Below, one piece after another: positions 36,313-44,461 of a stretch of 64,000 nucleotides of DNA. Source of the DNA: Streptomyces sp. TRM68416 (GTDB lineage: Bacteria; Actinomycetota; Actinomycetes; Streptomycetales; Streptomycetaceae); the NCBI RefSeq assembly GCF_014596915.1, contig NZ_JACVWU010000022.1, forward strand, positions 102,022 to 166,021. Direction: 5' to 3'. The translations under genes were made by a program, and so were the position numbers. Position 1 is the stretch's first letter. Each line of letters opens with the position of its first letter. The notes under the pieces were generated by a model, which saw nothing but the letters and a program-made list of their open reading frames with translations, did not search any database and was not told where the DNA came from.

Positions 36313-37227
36313 GTGTCGAGCATCGTTGTCGTGGGCCTGGACGGCTCGCGCGAGAGCCGGGCGGCCGCCGCGTGGGCGGCCCGTGAGGCCGTACTGCGTG
36401 ACGCCCCGCTGCGTCTCGTGCACGCCTGGCAGCCGCAGCCCAGCGCACCCGCCGCCTTCGCCGGCGTCTCGCAATCGGCGCTCTACAGCGACCTGCAGGG
36501 GTGGTCCGACCGCCTGCTGCACGAGGCGCAGGCCGAACTCTCCCGCCGCCACCCCGGCTTGGACGTCACCTGTGAGCTGCACCCGGAGCAGGCGGTCCCG
36601 GTGCTGCTCGCGGCGGCCGAGGACGCCGGGCTGCTCGTCCTGGGGTCGCGCGGTCTGGGCGGCGTCGCCGGCTTCCTGCTCGGCTCCGTCGCGCTCACCG
36701 TCGTGGCGCGCAGCCGGCGGCCGGTCGTCCTGGTGCGCGGCGACGAGCGCCCCGAGGACGAGCATCTGCCCGACGCCTCCGGTGCCGCCTCCTCGACCAC
36801 CCCGTACCGCGACGTCGTCCTCGGCCTCAACCTGGAGCAGCCGCACGACGCCGTGACCGGGTTCGCCTTCGACGCCGCCGCCCGCCGCGCGGCCGGGCTG
36901 CGCGTGGTCTACGGCTGGAACCCGCCCGCCCTGACCGACCACGGCGCCTTCACCGACGTGGTGCAGGCGGAGCTGACCGGCAGCATGCGCGGTGCGCTGC
37001 ACGAGGTGCTGGCCCCGTGGCGGGAGAAGTTCCCCGGGGTGGAGGTGACGGCGCAGGCCGTGGTCGGCAAGGCGGGCTCGCATCTGGTCGGGGCCTCCCG
37101 GGACGCCTCGTTGGTGGTCGTCGGCCGCGCGGCGAGCCAGACGCCGTTCGGCGCCCGTGTCGGTCCGGTCACCCACGCCGTCCTGCACCACGCCGCCGCG
37201 CCCGTCGCCGTCGTCCCGCACGCGTAG
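36313..37227 (+). CDS. Universal stress protein, tandem UspA domains
   Basis: A 304-residue two-domain USP from GTG 36313, with GAGGAGAA upstream. Domain 1 opens SSIVVVGLDGSRESRAAAAW and carries the nucleotide-binding motif LLVLGSRGLGGVAGFLLGSVAL. Domain 2 opens YRDVVLGLNLEQPHDAV and ends VVVGRAASQTPFGARVGPVTHAVLHH. The DosR-like box upstream suggests induction under hypoxia or nitrosative stress, as for mycobacterial USPs. A second, frameshifted USP gene starts 8 bp downstream, so the pair was probably one operon. Confidence 0.92.
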   Translation: MSSIVVVGLDGSRESRAAAAWAAREAVLRDAPLRLVHAWQPQPSAPAAFAGVSQSALYSDLQGWSDRLLHEAQAELSRRHPGLDVTCELHPEQAVPVLLAAAEDAGLLVLGSRGLGGVAGFLLGSVALTVVARSRRPVVLVRGDERPEDEHLPDASGAASSTTPYRDVVLGLNLEQPHDAVTGFAFDAAARRAAGLRVVYGWNPPALTDHGAFTDVVQAELTGSMRGALHEVLAPWREKFPGVEVTAQAVVGKAGSHLVGASRDASLVVVGRAASQTPFGARVGPVTHAVLHHAAAPVAVVPHA

Positions 37228-37235
37228 GCGCACGC

Positions 37236-38095
37236 ATGGGCATCCGGCGCGAGATGACGGCCGCGGGCCTGCCGGTGGTCGTGGGCGTCGACGGCTGCGA
37301 GTCCGGCCTGCGCGCCGTGGAGTGGGCCGCCGCCGAGGCCGTACGGCGCGAGGTGCCGCTGCGCGTCGTGCACGCCGCGCTGGGGCCGCACTGCGAAGGC
37401 GCCCCCGTCGCCCGGGAACCCGGCGGCCCTGCGCGGCAGGCGGGGCCCGGCGACATCGTCGACGCCGCCGCCCGCCGGGCGCGCCGGCTCCATCCGGATC
37501 TGCCGGTGCACGTCGAGGTGGTGCCCGAGGAGCCGGAGTACGAACTGGTTCGGCGAGCCGGCAGGCCTCGGCCGTGGTCGTGGGCACCCACGGTCGCAGC
37601 GGTGTGGCGGACGCGCTGCTGGGCTCGGTCGGCCTGACCGTGGCCGCGCACGCGCACTGCCCGGTCATCGTGGTCCGTGGTGGCGGCGACCCGCCGCGCG
37701 GGCGGGTCGTCGTGGGCGTCGGCGAGGGCCCCGAGACGCCGGCCGCCGTGCGCTTCGCCGTCGAGGAGGCCCGGCGCCGTGGGGTCCCCCTGGATGCCGT
37801 ACGAGTCTGGCGGCGCCCCGCCCGCGAACCCGCCGGCCGGGCCCCGGCGTACGGGGAGCGGGCCGCGGCGCTGCTCCGGGCGGCCCTGGGCGAGGCCCCG
37901 CCGGACCTCCGGGTGGACGGGCGCACCGTCGAGGGGCATGCCCGCACGGTGCTGGCGGAAGCCTCGCTGCGCGCGGACCTGCTCGTCCTGGGCGCCGAGC
38001 GCCGCGGTCGCCACGGGCGGCCGCTCAGCCGGGTCGCTCAAGCGGTGCTGCACCGCGCGGCCTGCCCGGTCGCCCTCGTACCGCAGCGGGCCTGA
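37236..38095 (+). pseudogene. Frameshifted universal stress protein
   Basis: Frame 1 runs from ATG 37236 (MGIRREMTAAGLPVVVGVDG) to about 37560, ending PEEPEYELVRRAG. The second frame continues QASAVVVGTHGRSGVADALL and reads to 38095 with the second UspA domain (VAQAVLHRAACPVALVPQRA). Comparison of the join with the usual family pattern (E-P-E-Y-x-L-V-x4-N/Q-A-x-A-x-V-V-G) shows that 11 nt rather than 12 lie between LV and QASAVVVG. That fits a single-base deletion within 37551-37561. Either a genuine frameshift mutation or a sequencing error; everything else in both halves is intact. Confidence 0.8.
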
Positions 38096-38109
38096 CACCC
38101 GCACCGGGC

Positions 38110-38240
38110 GCGCCCTGTCGGGAGCGGGGCCGACCAGACGGGCCGCACCCTGTCAGAAGCGAGACCGACCACACCGGCCGCGCCCCGTCAGGAGCGGGAC
38201 CGACCACACCGACCACGCCCTGTCAGGAGCGGGGCCGTCC
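38110..38240. repeat. 35-bp tandem array, 3.7 copies
   Basis: Units begin at 38110, 38145, 38180 and 38215 (the last truncated to 26 bp at 38240). Each full unit is exactly 35 bp and keeps the core CCYGTCRGRAGCGRGRCCGAC. The array fills the gap between the frameshifted USP and the TetR gene and runs into the last six codons of the TetR gene (38223-38240). There is no spacer variation, so it is not a CRISPR. Confidence 0.92.
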
Positions 38241-38843
38241 GCCCCGGTCGGAGGCTTGCGGCGCGAGTGCGGCCAGGACCAGGTCGACGGCCTGCTCCGC
38301 CCACTCGGGGCGGCCGCCGCGGCCGGCCATGTAGTCGGCGTAGAACGGGCCGAGCAGGGCCGAGACGGCCGGTTCCAGATCGGCGTCGGGCCGTACCTGG
38401 CCGGCTTCCCGGGCCTGTTCGAGCACTTCGCGCAGCAGGGCCCGGCGGGGCAGCACCGTGCGCTCGCGCAGCAGGGCGAGCAGGTCGGGGGTGTGGTCCT
38501 CCTCGGCCAGGCAGGTGCCGATGAGGGCCATGCCGTTGACCCGTTCGACGGTGGCGGCGAAGTCCTCCAGGACGGCCACCAGGTCGGCGCGCACGTCGCC
38601 GGAGGGCGGCGGGGCGTCCACCATCCGCGCCGCGGCCAGTGCGGCGGTGAGCAGGTCCGCCTTGGTCTTGAAGCGCAGATGGATGGTGGACTTGCTGACG
38701 CCCGCCGCGCTCGCCACCTGATCCAGCGTCATGCGGACGTAGCCCTGGGTGGCCAGCAGTTCCAGGGCGGCGGCCAGGATCGCCTCGTCTTTCTCGGCCG
38801 AGCGGGGCCGTCCGGCCTTCTTGCCGATCTTCGTCGTGCGCAT
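38223..38843 (-). CDS. TetR-family transcriptional regulator
   Basis: A 206-residue repressor-type protein. The DNA-binding helix-turn-helix is at residues about 20-65: KDEAILAAALELLATQGYVR, then MTLDQVASAAGVSKSTIHLR and FKTKADLL. The C-terminal ligand domain is about 140 residues, with a TetR_C-like FYADYMAGRGG stretch. Its C-terminal residues (ASDRGGRPRS) are encoded inside the 35-bp tandem array. It lies 99 bp downstream of the F420-reductase-like gene on the same strand and may control that gene through the palindrome at 39691. Confidence 0.92.
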   Translation of the reverse strand: MRTTKIGKKAGRPRSAEKDEAILAAALELLATQGYVRMTLDQVASAAGVSKSTIHLRFKTKADLLTAALAAARMVDAPPPSGDVRADLVAVLEDFAATVERVNGMALIGTCLAEEDHTPDLLALLRERTVLPRRALLREVLEQAREAGQVRPDADLEPAVSALLGPFYADYMAGRGGRPEWAEQAVDLVLAALAPQASDRGGRPRS

Positions 38844-38942
38844 GTTCGCAGCGTAGACGAAGCGGATCGCCCCCTTTCGGTTTCGGTTTCCCGTCCGGCC
38901 GTGGGGCCGGGCGCGGTGCGGCCCCGGCCCGGCGCGGGCGTT

Positions 38943-39632
38943 CTAACGGGCGCCCTGGATGTGGAAGTTGAAATCGGCGTGGCCGAGCGTGCCCATCAGG
39001 GTCAGCCAGATCGGCAGCAGCATCTCGGTGCCCCGGGCGCTCTCGATGCCGCCGAGGTCGATGACCGCGTTCTCGGGCCAGCCGAAGGAGACCAGCAGTT
39101 CGGTGACCTGCTTCTTGGCGTCGGTGTCCGCGCCGGAGACGAAGACGTGGTGCTCCCCGGCGACGCGGCCGGGCTCGACCATGACGAAGCAGTTCATGGT
39201 GTTGAGGGTCTTGACGACCTTGGCGTCGGGGTGGGCCCGTTGGATCTGCTCACCGAGGCTGTCGGTGCCGACGGGGTTCAGGGTGGGCGGCATCCCGGCG
39301 GAGAAGTCGAGCGGGTTGGCGACGTCGATGAGCACCTTGCCCGCCAGGTTGGCCTGCCCCGCGCTGTCGAGGGCGTCGAGGGCGGCGACGCCGGCGGTGG
39401 TGTTGATAACTGTCTCGCCGAAGGCGGCGGCCTCGGCGAAGGGCTTGAGCGCCACGTCCGCGTGGTCGGCGTGCCAGGTGGCGAAGGGCGGGTTGCCCAT
39501 GGCGTCGCCCTCGGTGCGGGCGAGGGTCGCCTGCGGGTCACGGGTGCCGATGACGGTCTCGTGGCCGAGGGAGACGAGTTTGGCGGCGAGGGTCCGGCCG
39601 ACGATGCCGGTGCCGAGAACGGCGTATCGCAT
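38943..39632 (-). CDS. NADPH:F420 reductase-like / NAD(P)-binding protein
   Basis: A 229-residue Rossmann protein opening MRYAVLGTGIVGRTLAAKLV, with a GTRDPQATLARTEG ribose/phosphate-binding turn. FGETVINTTAGVAALDALDS and the VKTLNTMNCFVMVEPGRVAG motif follow. This pattern matches the Fno/NADP oxidoreductase (F420-dependent) and related DUF reductase families. Whether it uses F420 cannot be read here. ATG 39632 follows AAAGGA by about 8 nt. A palindromic operator sits 58 bp upstream, and the TetR gene follows downstream. Confidence 0.85.
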   Translation of the reverse strand: MRYAVLGTGIVGRTLAAKLVSLGHETVIGTRDPQATLARTEGDAMGNPPFATWHADHADVALKPFAEAAAFGETVINTTAGVAALDALDSAGQANLAGKVLIDVANPLDFSAGMPPTLNPVGTDSLGEQIQRAHPDAKVVKTLNTMNCFVMVEPGRVAGEHHVFVSGADTDAKKQVTELLVSFGWPENAVIDLGGIESARGTEMLLPIWLTLMGTLGHADFNFHIQGAR

Positions 39633-39690
39633 GGCGACGATCCTTTCCGAGGTGTGCCGGGTGACGGAGGGGCACCCGGTCACCAACATA

Positions 39691-39710
39691 ACCGAACCGA
39701 GTCGTTCGGT
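39691..39710. promoter_or_regulatory. Palindromic operator ACCGAAC-N6-GTTCGGT
   Basis: Seven-base arms, ACCGAAC and GTTCGGT, around CGAGTC. They lie 58 bp upstream of the F420-reductase-like ATG, in an AT-richer strip (aacata ... attccaattc). This is a plausible binding site for the TetR-family protein encoded downstream in the same transcription unit. Confidence 0.6.
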
Positions 39711-39779
39711 ATTCCAATTCGGGAGATCGACATTCCCATGCAGGAAATCGACGGGACGCGGGGGTGCTCGGCGCCCCTG

Positions 39780-41000
39780 TCAGGCGGTGCTGCGGCCCGG
39801 GTCGGCGGCGGTCAGGGGGATGCGCCAGCGCAGACGGCACCCGCCGGTCGCGGGGCCGGCGATGTCGAAGGTGCCGCCGAGCTTCTCGGCACGGCGGCGC
39901 AGATTGGTCAGACCGCTGCTGCGGGTGACGGCCGGGTCGAGGCCGCGGCCGTTGTCGGTGACCTCCAGCAGCAGGTGGCTGTCGGCCCGGACGGTGACGG
40001 TGACGACGGAGGCCTGGGCGTGGCGCGCGGCGTTGGACAGGGCCTCGCGCAGAGCGGCGAGCAGGTGGGCGGCGGTCGCGTCGGGGAGGGCGGCGTCGAC
40101 GGGGCCGGTGAACTCGACGGCGGGGACGAAGCCGAGGCGCTCGCGTGCGGCGGCGGTCTCGTCGAGGACCTGGGCGCGCAGGCTGGCCGCCTTCTGGGTG
40201 GGCTGGTGCAGGTCGAAGATGGTGGTGCGCAACTCGCGGATGGTGGCGTCGAGTTCGTCGATCACGGAGTGAACGCGGTCGGCCTCGGGCTGCGGGAGGC
40301 GGGCGGCGGTGCTCTGCAGGGCGAGTCCGGCGCCGAAGACCCGCTGGATGATCATGTCGTGCAGGTCGCGGGCGATGCGGTCGCGTTCCGCCATCACCTC
40401 GCGATCGGCGCGGGCGGCGGCCAGTTCGGCCCGCGCGGCGAGCTGTTGGGTGATGTCCCGGGCCGTCGCGCAGTACCCGATCAGCGTGCCGTCGGTGTCC
40501 CGCATCGCCGAGACGGTGACCGCCACGTCCACCTCGCTGCCGTCCGCGCGGCGCCAGCGGCACTCGTAGGACTCGGCGCGCCGGTCGGAGCGGATCTGCT
40601 CCACCGCCGCACGGAACGGTGCGCCCGCCGCGTGGGGCATGAGGATGTCGACCGGCCGGCCGGTGATGTCCTGTTCGGTGTGGCCGAACAGGTGCCGGGC
40701 GCCCGGATTCCAGGTACGGACCCGGCAGTCGGGGTCCAGCGAGAGCATGGCGTCGTCGGAGGAGGCCACGATGGCCGCGAGGCGGGCCTCGGCGAGACGC
40801 GCGTTCTCCAGCTCGGTGTGCAGGGCGATCAGGCCCCGGTTGGTGTCCTCCAACTCCTGGCGCAGCTCGGCCATCGGACCCGACTCCGTGTGCCAGGTGT
40901 CGTGGCCCGGCGGGGGCGGACCGTCAACGGGGTGGAGACTGCCCGGATTTCCCATGCCTGACCGTCCTTCGTCCGCGGTGACGCGCGCTTCCCTCATCAT
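39780..41000 (-). CDS. PAS-domain sensor histidine kinase (HisKA_3/DevS-like)
   Basis: A 406-residue cytoplasmic kinase. A coiled N-terminal region (to about residue 70) precedes a PAS domain (about 72-185: IVASSDDAMLSLDPDCRVRT ... YCATARDITQQ). A HisKA_3 dimerisation domain carries the phospho-acceptor His214 in ERDRIARDLHDMIIQRVFGA. The HATPase follows (ALREALSNAARHA, VTDNGRGLDP, GLTNLRRRAEKLGG). The C-terminal half resembles DevS/DosT-type kinases, but no GAF/heme domain is present. It is the last gene of the stressosome operon (ATGA overlap), so it probably takes input from that complex or feeds a NarL-type regulator such as the one at 48.4 kb. Confidence 0.88.
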   Translation of the reverse strand: MMREARVTADEGRSGMGNPGSLHPVDGPPPPGHDTWHTESGPMAELRQELEDTNRGLIALHTELENARLAEARLAAIVASSDDAMLSLDPDCRVRTWNPGARHLFGHTEQDITGRPVDILMPHAAGAPFRAAVEQIRSDRRAESYECRWRRADGSEVDVAVTVSAMRDTDGTLIGYCATARDITQQLAARAELAAARADREVMAERDRIARDLHDMIIQRVFGAGLALQSTAARLPQPEADRVHSVIDELDATIRELRTTIFDLHQPTQKAASLRAQVLDETAAARERLGFVPAVEFTGPVDAALPDATAAHLLAALREALSNAARHAQASVVTVTVRADSHLLLEVTDNGRGLDPAVTRSSGLTNLRRRAEKLGGTFDIAGPATGGCRLRWRIPLTAADPGRSTA

Positions 41001-42007
41001 GCCGTGCCGGCCGTGCCTTGGACCACGAGCACCGTGGCGTCGTCCGTGGGCCGGCCGTGGTCACGGTGCAGGACGGCGGCGATCACGGCCGGGTGGTGCT
41101 CCAGCAGGCGCGGGTGCTCGTCGAGGTTCCAGCCGGAGCGGAGCCCGTCGGAGGCCAGGACCAGGGTGGCGCCGTGCTCCCAGGGGCAGGTCTGGGGGCG
41201 CACGGTGGGCAGCGGGAGGTGCGTGCCGAGGGTGCCGGGGCGGTCCAGCAGGTGGACGGCGCGGCCACCGGCCAGCAGGCGCCCGGTGATGTTGCCGACG
41301 GCCGCGTAGGTGAGTTCGCCGCGTCCGGGGTCGACCAGGCAGGCGCCCAGCACACCGCCCCGGGTGGCCCGCATCGCCTCGTGGGCCTGCTTGATCAGGG
41401 CCTCCAGGTCGGTGACCGGGCCGCGTTCGAATACGGCGACGGCGGCGCGGGACGCCGCGGCCGCGGCCGGGCCGTGTCCGAGCCCGTCGACGACGAGGGC
41501 GGCCAGGCGTCCGTCCGGCAGGACGGCCCAGGCGTCTCCGGACTCGCCGTCCCCGCCGTAGGGCACGTTGACGGCGCCGAACCGCCACCGGCCGGCCCGG
41601 TGCGGGTCCGTGGTGCCGAGCCGGGCGTAGACGACCGTGCCGCCGCGGGTGGTGTAGCAGTCGAACTCCGCGGCGTGCCGCCGTACGACGTTCAGGCCGG
41701 CGTTCAGGCCGCGCCCCCGCGCCGGGGGGCCGGCCGCGGTGGTGGCGGGCGTGAGGGCGCCGGGCGGCATCCCGGGGCCCCGGTCGACGGAGATCAGCTC
41801 GATCCCGTCCCCGGCCGTGCGGACGAGCACGTAACCGCCGTCGCGGGTGTGGCGGACGAGGTTGGTGCCCAACTCGGTGGCCACCAACTCGGCCACGCCG
41901 GGCCGCAGTCCGCCCTGCCCGGCCGTCATCCGGGTCACCGTGCGGCGCAGCGCGCCCGCGTCCTCCTCGGCCCTGACCGCGCACAGCCGGTGTGCGCTCC
42001 CGGTCAC
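40997..42007 (-). CDS. rsbX-like: Fused HATPase (RsbW/T-like) and PP2C (RsbX-like) protein
   Basis: A 336-residue stressosome-operon protein. Residues about 1-130 form a serine-kinase/HATPase fold of anti-sigma type (ELVATELGTNLVRHTRDGGY, ISVDRGPGMP). Residues about 140-335 form a PP2C phosphatase (WAVLPDGRLAALVVDGLGHG, LTYAAVGNITGRLLAGG, LVLASDGLRSGW). In the Bacillus system RsbX is the PP2C that resets RsbR/RsbS; here it is fused to an N-terminal ATPase. GTG 42007 is used because it overlaps the RsbT-like stop by 4 nt (GTGA). A GTG at 42016 is also possible. Confidence 0.85.
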   Translation of the reverse strand: MTGSAHRLCAVRAEEDAGALRRTVTRMTAGQGGLRPGVAELVATELGTNLVRHTRDGGYVLVRTAGDGIELISVDRGPGMPPGALTPATTAAGPPARGRGLNAGLNVVRRHAAEFDCYTTRGGTVVYARLGTTDPHRAGRWRFGAVNVPYGGDGESGDAWAVLPDGRLAALVVDGLGHGPAAAAASRAAVAVFERGPVTDLEALIKQAHEAMRATRGGVLGACLVDPGRGELTYAAVGNITGRLLAGGRAVHLLDRPGTLGTHLPLPTVRPQTCPWEHGATLVLASDGLRSGWNLDEHPRLLEHHPAVIAAVLHRDHGRPTDDATVLVVQGTAGTA

Positions 42008-42432
42008 CGCTGCCACTTCACGATCACCACGGTGGTGCCCGAACCGGCGGCGGAGGTCAGGATCATGTCGTCCACCAGTCGCTTCGCGCCCGGCAGGCCA
42101 AGTCCCATGCTGCCGCGGGTGCTGAAGCCGTCGGTCATGGCCTGCGCGATGTCCTCGATGCCCGGGCCGTCGTCGGCGAACGTGGCCCGCACGCCCTGGC
42201 GTCCCTGCCGGTGCACCCGTTCGACGCGGATCCGGCCGCGGCCCCCGGTGGCGTAGTTGAGGATGTTGCGGGCCAGCTCACTGCCCGCCGTGATCAGCTT
42301 CGTCGCGTCCACCAGGTTCAGCCCTGCCGCCTGGGCCTCGGCGCGCAGCACCTTGCGCACACGGATCAGATCGGCCTCGTGGGCGATGGCGAAGACGTCC
42401 GGCTCCCGGTCCGTTGCCGCCTCGGTGGTCAC
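42004..42432 (-). CDS. rsbT: RsbT-like serine kinase (stressosome)
   Basis: A 142-residue GHKL serine kinase. ATP-binding motifs: N-box ITAGSELARNILNYATGGRG, G1 FADDGPGIEDIAQAMTDGF, G2 STRGSMGLGLPGAKRLVDD and the terminal strand GSGTTVVIVKWQR. In Bacillus, RsbT phosphorylates RsbS (Ser59) and RsbR and is released to switch on the downstream phosphatase RsbU. GTG 42432 overlaps the RsbS stop by 4 nt. It is placed exactly as in canonical rsbRSTX order. Confidence 0.9.
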   Translation of the reverse strand: MTTEAATDREPDVFAIAHEADLIRVRKVLRAEAQAAGLNLVDATKLITAGSELARNILNYATGGRGRIRVERVHRQGRQGVRATFADDGPGIEDIAQAMTDGFSTRGSMGLGLPGAKRLVDDMILTSAAGSGTTVVIVKWQR

Positions 42433-42815
42433 GGCCGGCCCGGCCCGGCGTCGCTCCGGCGCAGCCGCTGCAGCAGCGCCAGTCCCTGCTCGGCGTTGAG
42501 CGCGGTGTCCAAGTGCCCCATGGGAACGCCGAGTTCTACGAGGGTGATGGCGACCGCGGGCTGGATGCCCACCACGGCCGCCTGCGCCCCCAGCAGCCGC
42601 ACCATGGCCACGATCCGCGCCAGCACCCGCGCGATGAAGGAGTCGACCACGCTGAGGCGGCTGACGTCGATCAGCATGCCCGTGGCGCCGGTCCGGGCGA
42701 TCTCCCGGGTGAGCTGCTCCTCGATCTGGATCACCGTGGTGTCGTCCAGGTCGCCCTGCAGTGCTACCAGCAGCGTGTCACCGATCTTCATGACCGGGAC
42801 GACGTCCTCGGTCAC
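42429..42815 (-). CDS. rsbS: RsbS-like STAS protein (stressosome)
   Basis: A 128-residue STAS protein, from GTG 42815 overlapping the RsbR-like stop (GTGA). Counted from that GTG, the motif LIDVSRLSVVDSFIARVL places Ser at position 59. This aligns with the RsbT phosphorylation site Ser59 of Bacillus RsbS (DSFI context). AAVVGIQPAVAITLVELGVP and the C-terminal LDTALNAEQGLALLQRL also match the Bacillus protein closely. It should assemble with RsbR-type proteins into the stressosome core. Confidence 0.92.
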   Translation of the reverse strand: MTEDVVPVMKIGDTLLVALQGDLDDTTVIQIEEQLTREIARTGATGMLIDVSRLSVVDSFIARVLARIVAMVRLLGAQAAVVGIQPAVAITLVELGVPMGHLDTALNAEQGLALLQRLRRSDAGPGRP

Positions 42816-44032
42816 AGCGACTCCCCCGCCGACAGGGCGCGGGCGGCCGTCGCCGTGGTCCCGGCGCGCTCGGCCAGGACCGCCAACGCCAGTTGCAGGG
42901 CGTCCTGGAGGGTGTTGCGCGAGCGCAGCCGGCCCATGTCGATGCCCAGGTGCACCATCGACTGCGCGGTCTCCGGCCGCACCCCGCTCATGATGCTCAC
43001 CGTGCCCATCAGCGCGGCCGCCTGCACCGTCTTCAGCAGGTGCTGGGCGACCTGGGTGTCGATCGTGGGCACCCCGCTGATGTCGAGGATGGCGACCTCC
43101 GCCTGGGTCTGCGCGATCTTCTCCAGCAGCCCCTCGGTCAGCCGCGTGGCCCGCAGCGTGTCCAGGGTCCCGATGATCGGCAGCGCGAGGATCTTGTCCC
43201 ACACCTGGATCACGGGGGTGGACAGTTCCAGGATCTCGTCGCGCTGGCGTTGCAGGCGCTGTTCGGTCTCCCGGCGTTCGGTGACGTCCCGGATGGCGGC
43301 GGCGACCAGCCGTCCCTCGGCGGTCTGCAGCGGGCTGAGGCTGATCTCGACGGGGAACTCGCTGCCGTCCCGGCGCATGCCGGACAGCTCCAGCCCCGCC
43401 CCCATGGGCCGCAGCCGCGGGTCGGCGAGGAAGCCGTTGCGGTGGCCGACGTGGCGGTCACGGAACCGGGCCGGCACCAGCACCTCGATCTCCCGGCCGA
43501 CCAGCTCGTCGCGCTCGAAGCCGAACAGGGCCTCCGCCTGCCGGTTGACCAGGACGATCCGGGCGTCCTCGCCGACGATCACCATGGCGTCCGGGGCCGA
43601 CTCCAGAAGCCCGTGGAACAGCGACTCGGCGCGCGCGGACTCGGTGATGTCCCGCAGGACCTTGACGAAGCCGGTGACCGTGCCGTCCTCGGCCTTCAGC
43701 GAAGTCATGCTGATGTGCGCCAGGAACCGCTCACCGTCCTTGCGGACCCACCAGCCCTGGAACTCCTGCCGGCCGGTCCGCCGGACCTCCGCGAGTTCCT
43801 GCTCCAGCCGTCCGGCCTCGCGCTCCTCCGCGCTGCGCAGCAGCGACAACGGCCGCCCCACGACCTCGGCTTCGGCGTAGCCGGTCATCGCCCGGGCGCT
43901 GCTGCTCCAGCGGGCCACTTCGCCGTCCGGGCCCAGCTTGATCACCGCATGGTCGCCGAGCGCGTCCAGCATCGCTTCGAGATCACGCAGTCTGGTCGTC
44001 GGATCCTGCTCGTCCGCCGATGACGTCGTCAT
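42812..44032 (-). CDS. rsbR: PAS-PAS-STAS protein (RsbR-like stressosome sensor)
   Basis: A 406-residue first gene of the operon. PAS domain 1 spans about 18-132 (HAVIKLGPDGEVARWSSSAR) and PAS domain 2 about 140-258 (APDAMVIVGEDARIVLVNRQ; NGFLADPRLRPMGAGLELSG; DVTERRETEQRLQRQ). The STAS domain (265-400) opens STPVIQVWDKILALPIIGTL, the RsbR hallmark. The STAS sites that RsbT phosphorylates in Bacillus lie in motifs kept here: GVPTIDTQVAQH (Thr present) and GVRPETAQSMVHLGI (a Ser occupies the second position). Bacillus RsbR has a non-heme globin N-terminus; the two PAS domains here imply a different input, such as redox, light or a ligand. Spans RsbR family by fold; input unknown. Confidence 0.9.
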   Translation of the reverse strand: MTTSSADEQDPTTRLRDLEAMLDALGDHAVIKLGPDGEVARWSSSARAMTGYAEAEVVGRPLSLLRSAEEREAGRLEQELAEVRRTGRQEFQGWWVRKDGERFLAHISMTSLKAEDGTVTGFVKVLRDITESARAESLFHGLLESAPDAMVIVGEDARIVLVNRQAEALFGFERDELVGREIEVLVPARFRDRHVGHRNGFLADPRLRPMGAGLELSGMRRDGSEFPVEISLSPLQTAEGRLVAAAIRDVTERRETEQRLQRQRDEILELSTPVIQVWDKILALPIIGTLDTLRATRLTEGLLEKIAQTQAEVAILDISGVPTIDTQVAQHLLKTVQAAALMGTVSIMSGVRPETAQSMVHLGIDMGRLRSRNTLQDALQLALAVLAERAGTTATAARALSAGESL

Positions 44033-44461
44033 GCCCCGCCCCGCCCTTCACCTCGTCAGTCCCCGCCCGCCCCCGGGTGCGCTGATCGGCAGGGCCCTTC
44101 TGATTTACGGCGTCAGATGCTACCGGCCTCCGGCCCCGCCGATCAGCGTTTCCCCCGCTCACCGGCGGGATCGGGCCGCGCGGGGCTCGATTCGGACGAG
44201 CCGCACTGGCTCTGCGTCGAGCAAGGGGTCGATCCGCCCTCCGGGCTCTGTCCGACCTCGTGCGCAAGATCCGCGACACGCGTCTGCGCCTTCCCGAGAT
44301 CGCCTCCCGCGGATCCTCGCCAATCCCTTGGAGTGGTTGTGACACATGCGCCGGATGGGGTGACGGCTGGGGCGGGATGCGCTGCGGAGCCTGGCACAGC
44401 TCGGGTGTTGATGGCTTGGTATGCCCAGTCCAGCGAGGCGCGTAGGCATACATGACGCGCC
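44033..44461. other. 429-bp gap upstream of the stressosome operon
   Basis: It contains the promoter and leader of the leftward stressosome operon at its left end (GAAGGGCGGGGC just before the ATG). An inverted repeat TCTGA-N9-TCAGA lies at 44099-44117. Short open frames on both strands (for example around 44117-44455 on the plus strand) have no recognised domain and poor starts, and I do not call them genes. Confidence 0.5.

Noticed and set aside
38110..38240. 35-bp array considered as a CRISPR
   Set aside because: Units are contiguous with no unique spacers and the array enters a coding sequence.
44117..44455. Open frames on both strands upstream of the stressosome operon
   Set aside because: Composition and starts do not look like genes; no family resemblance.
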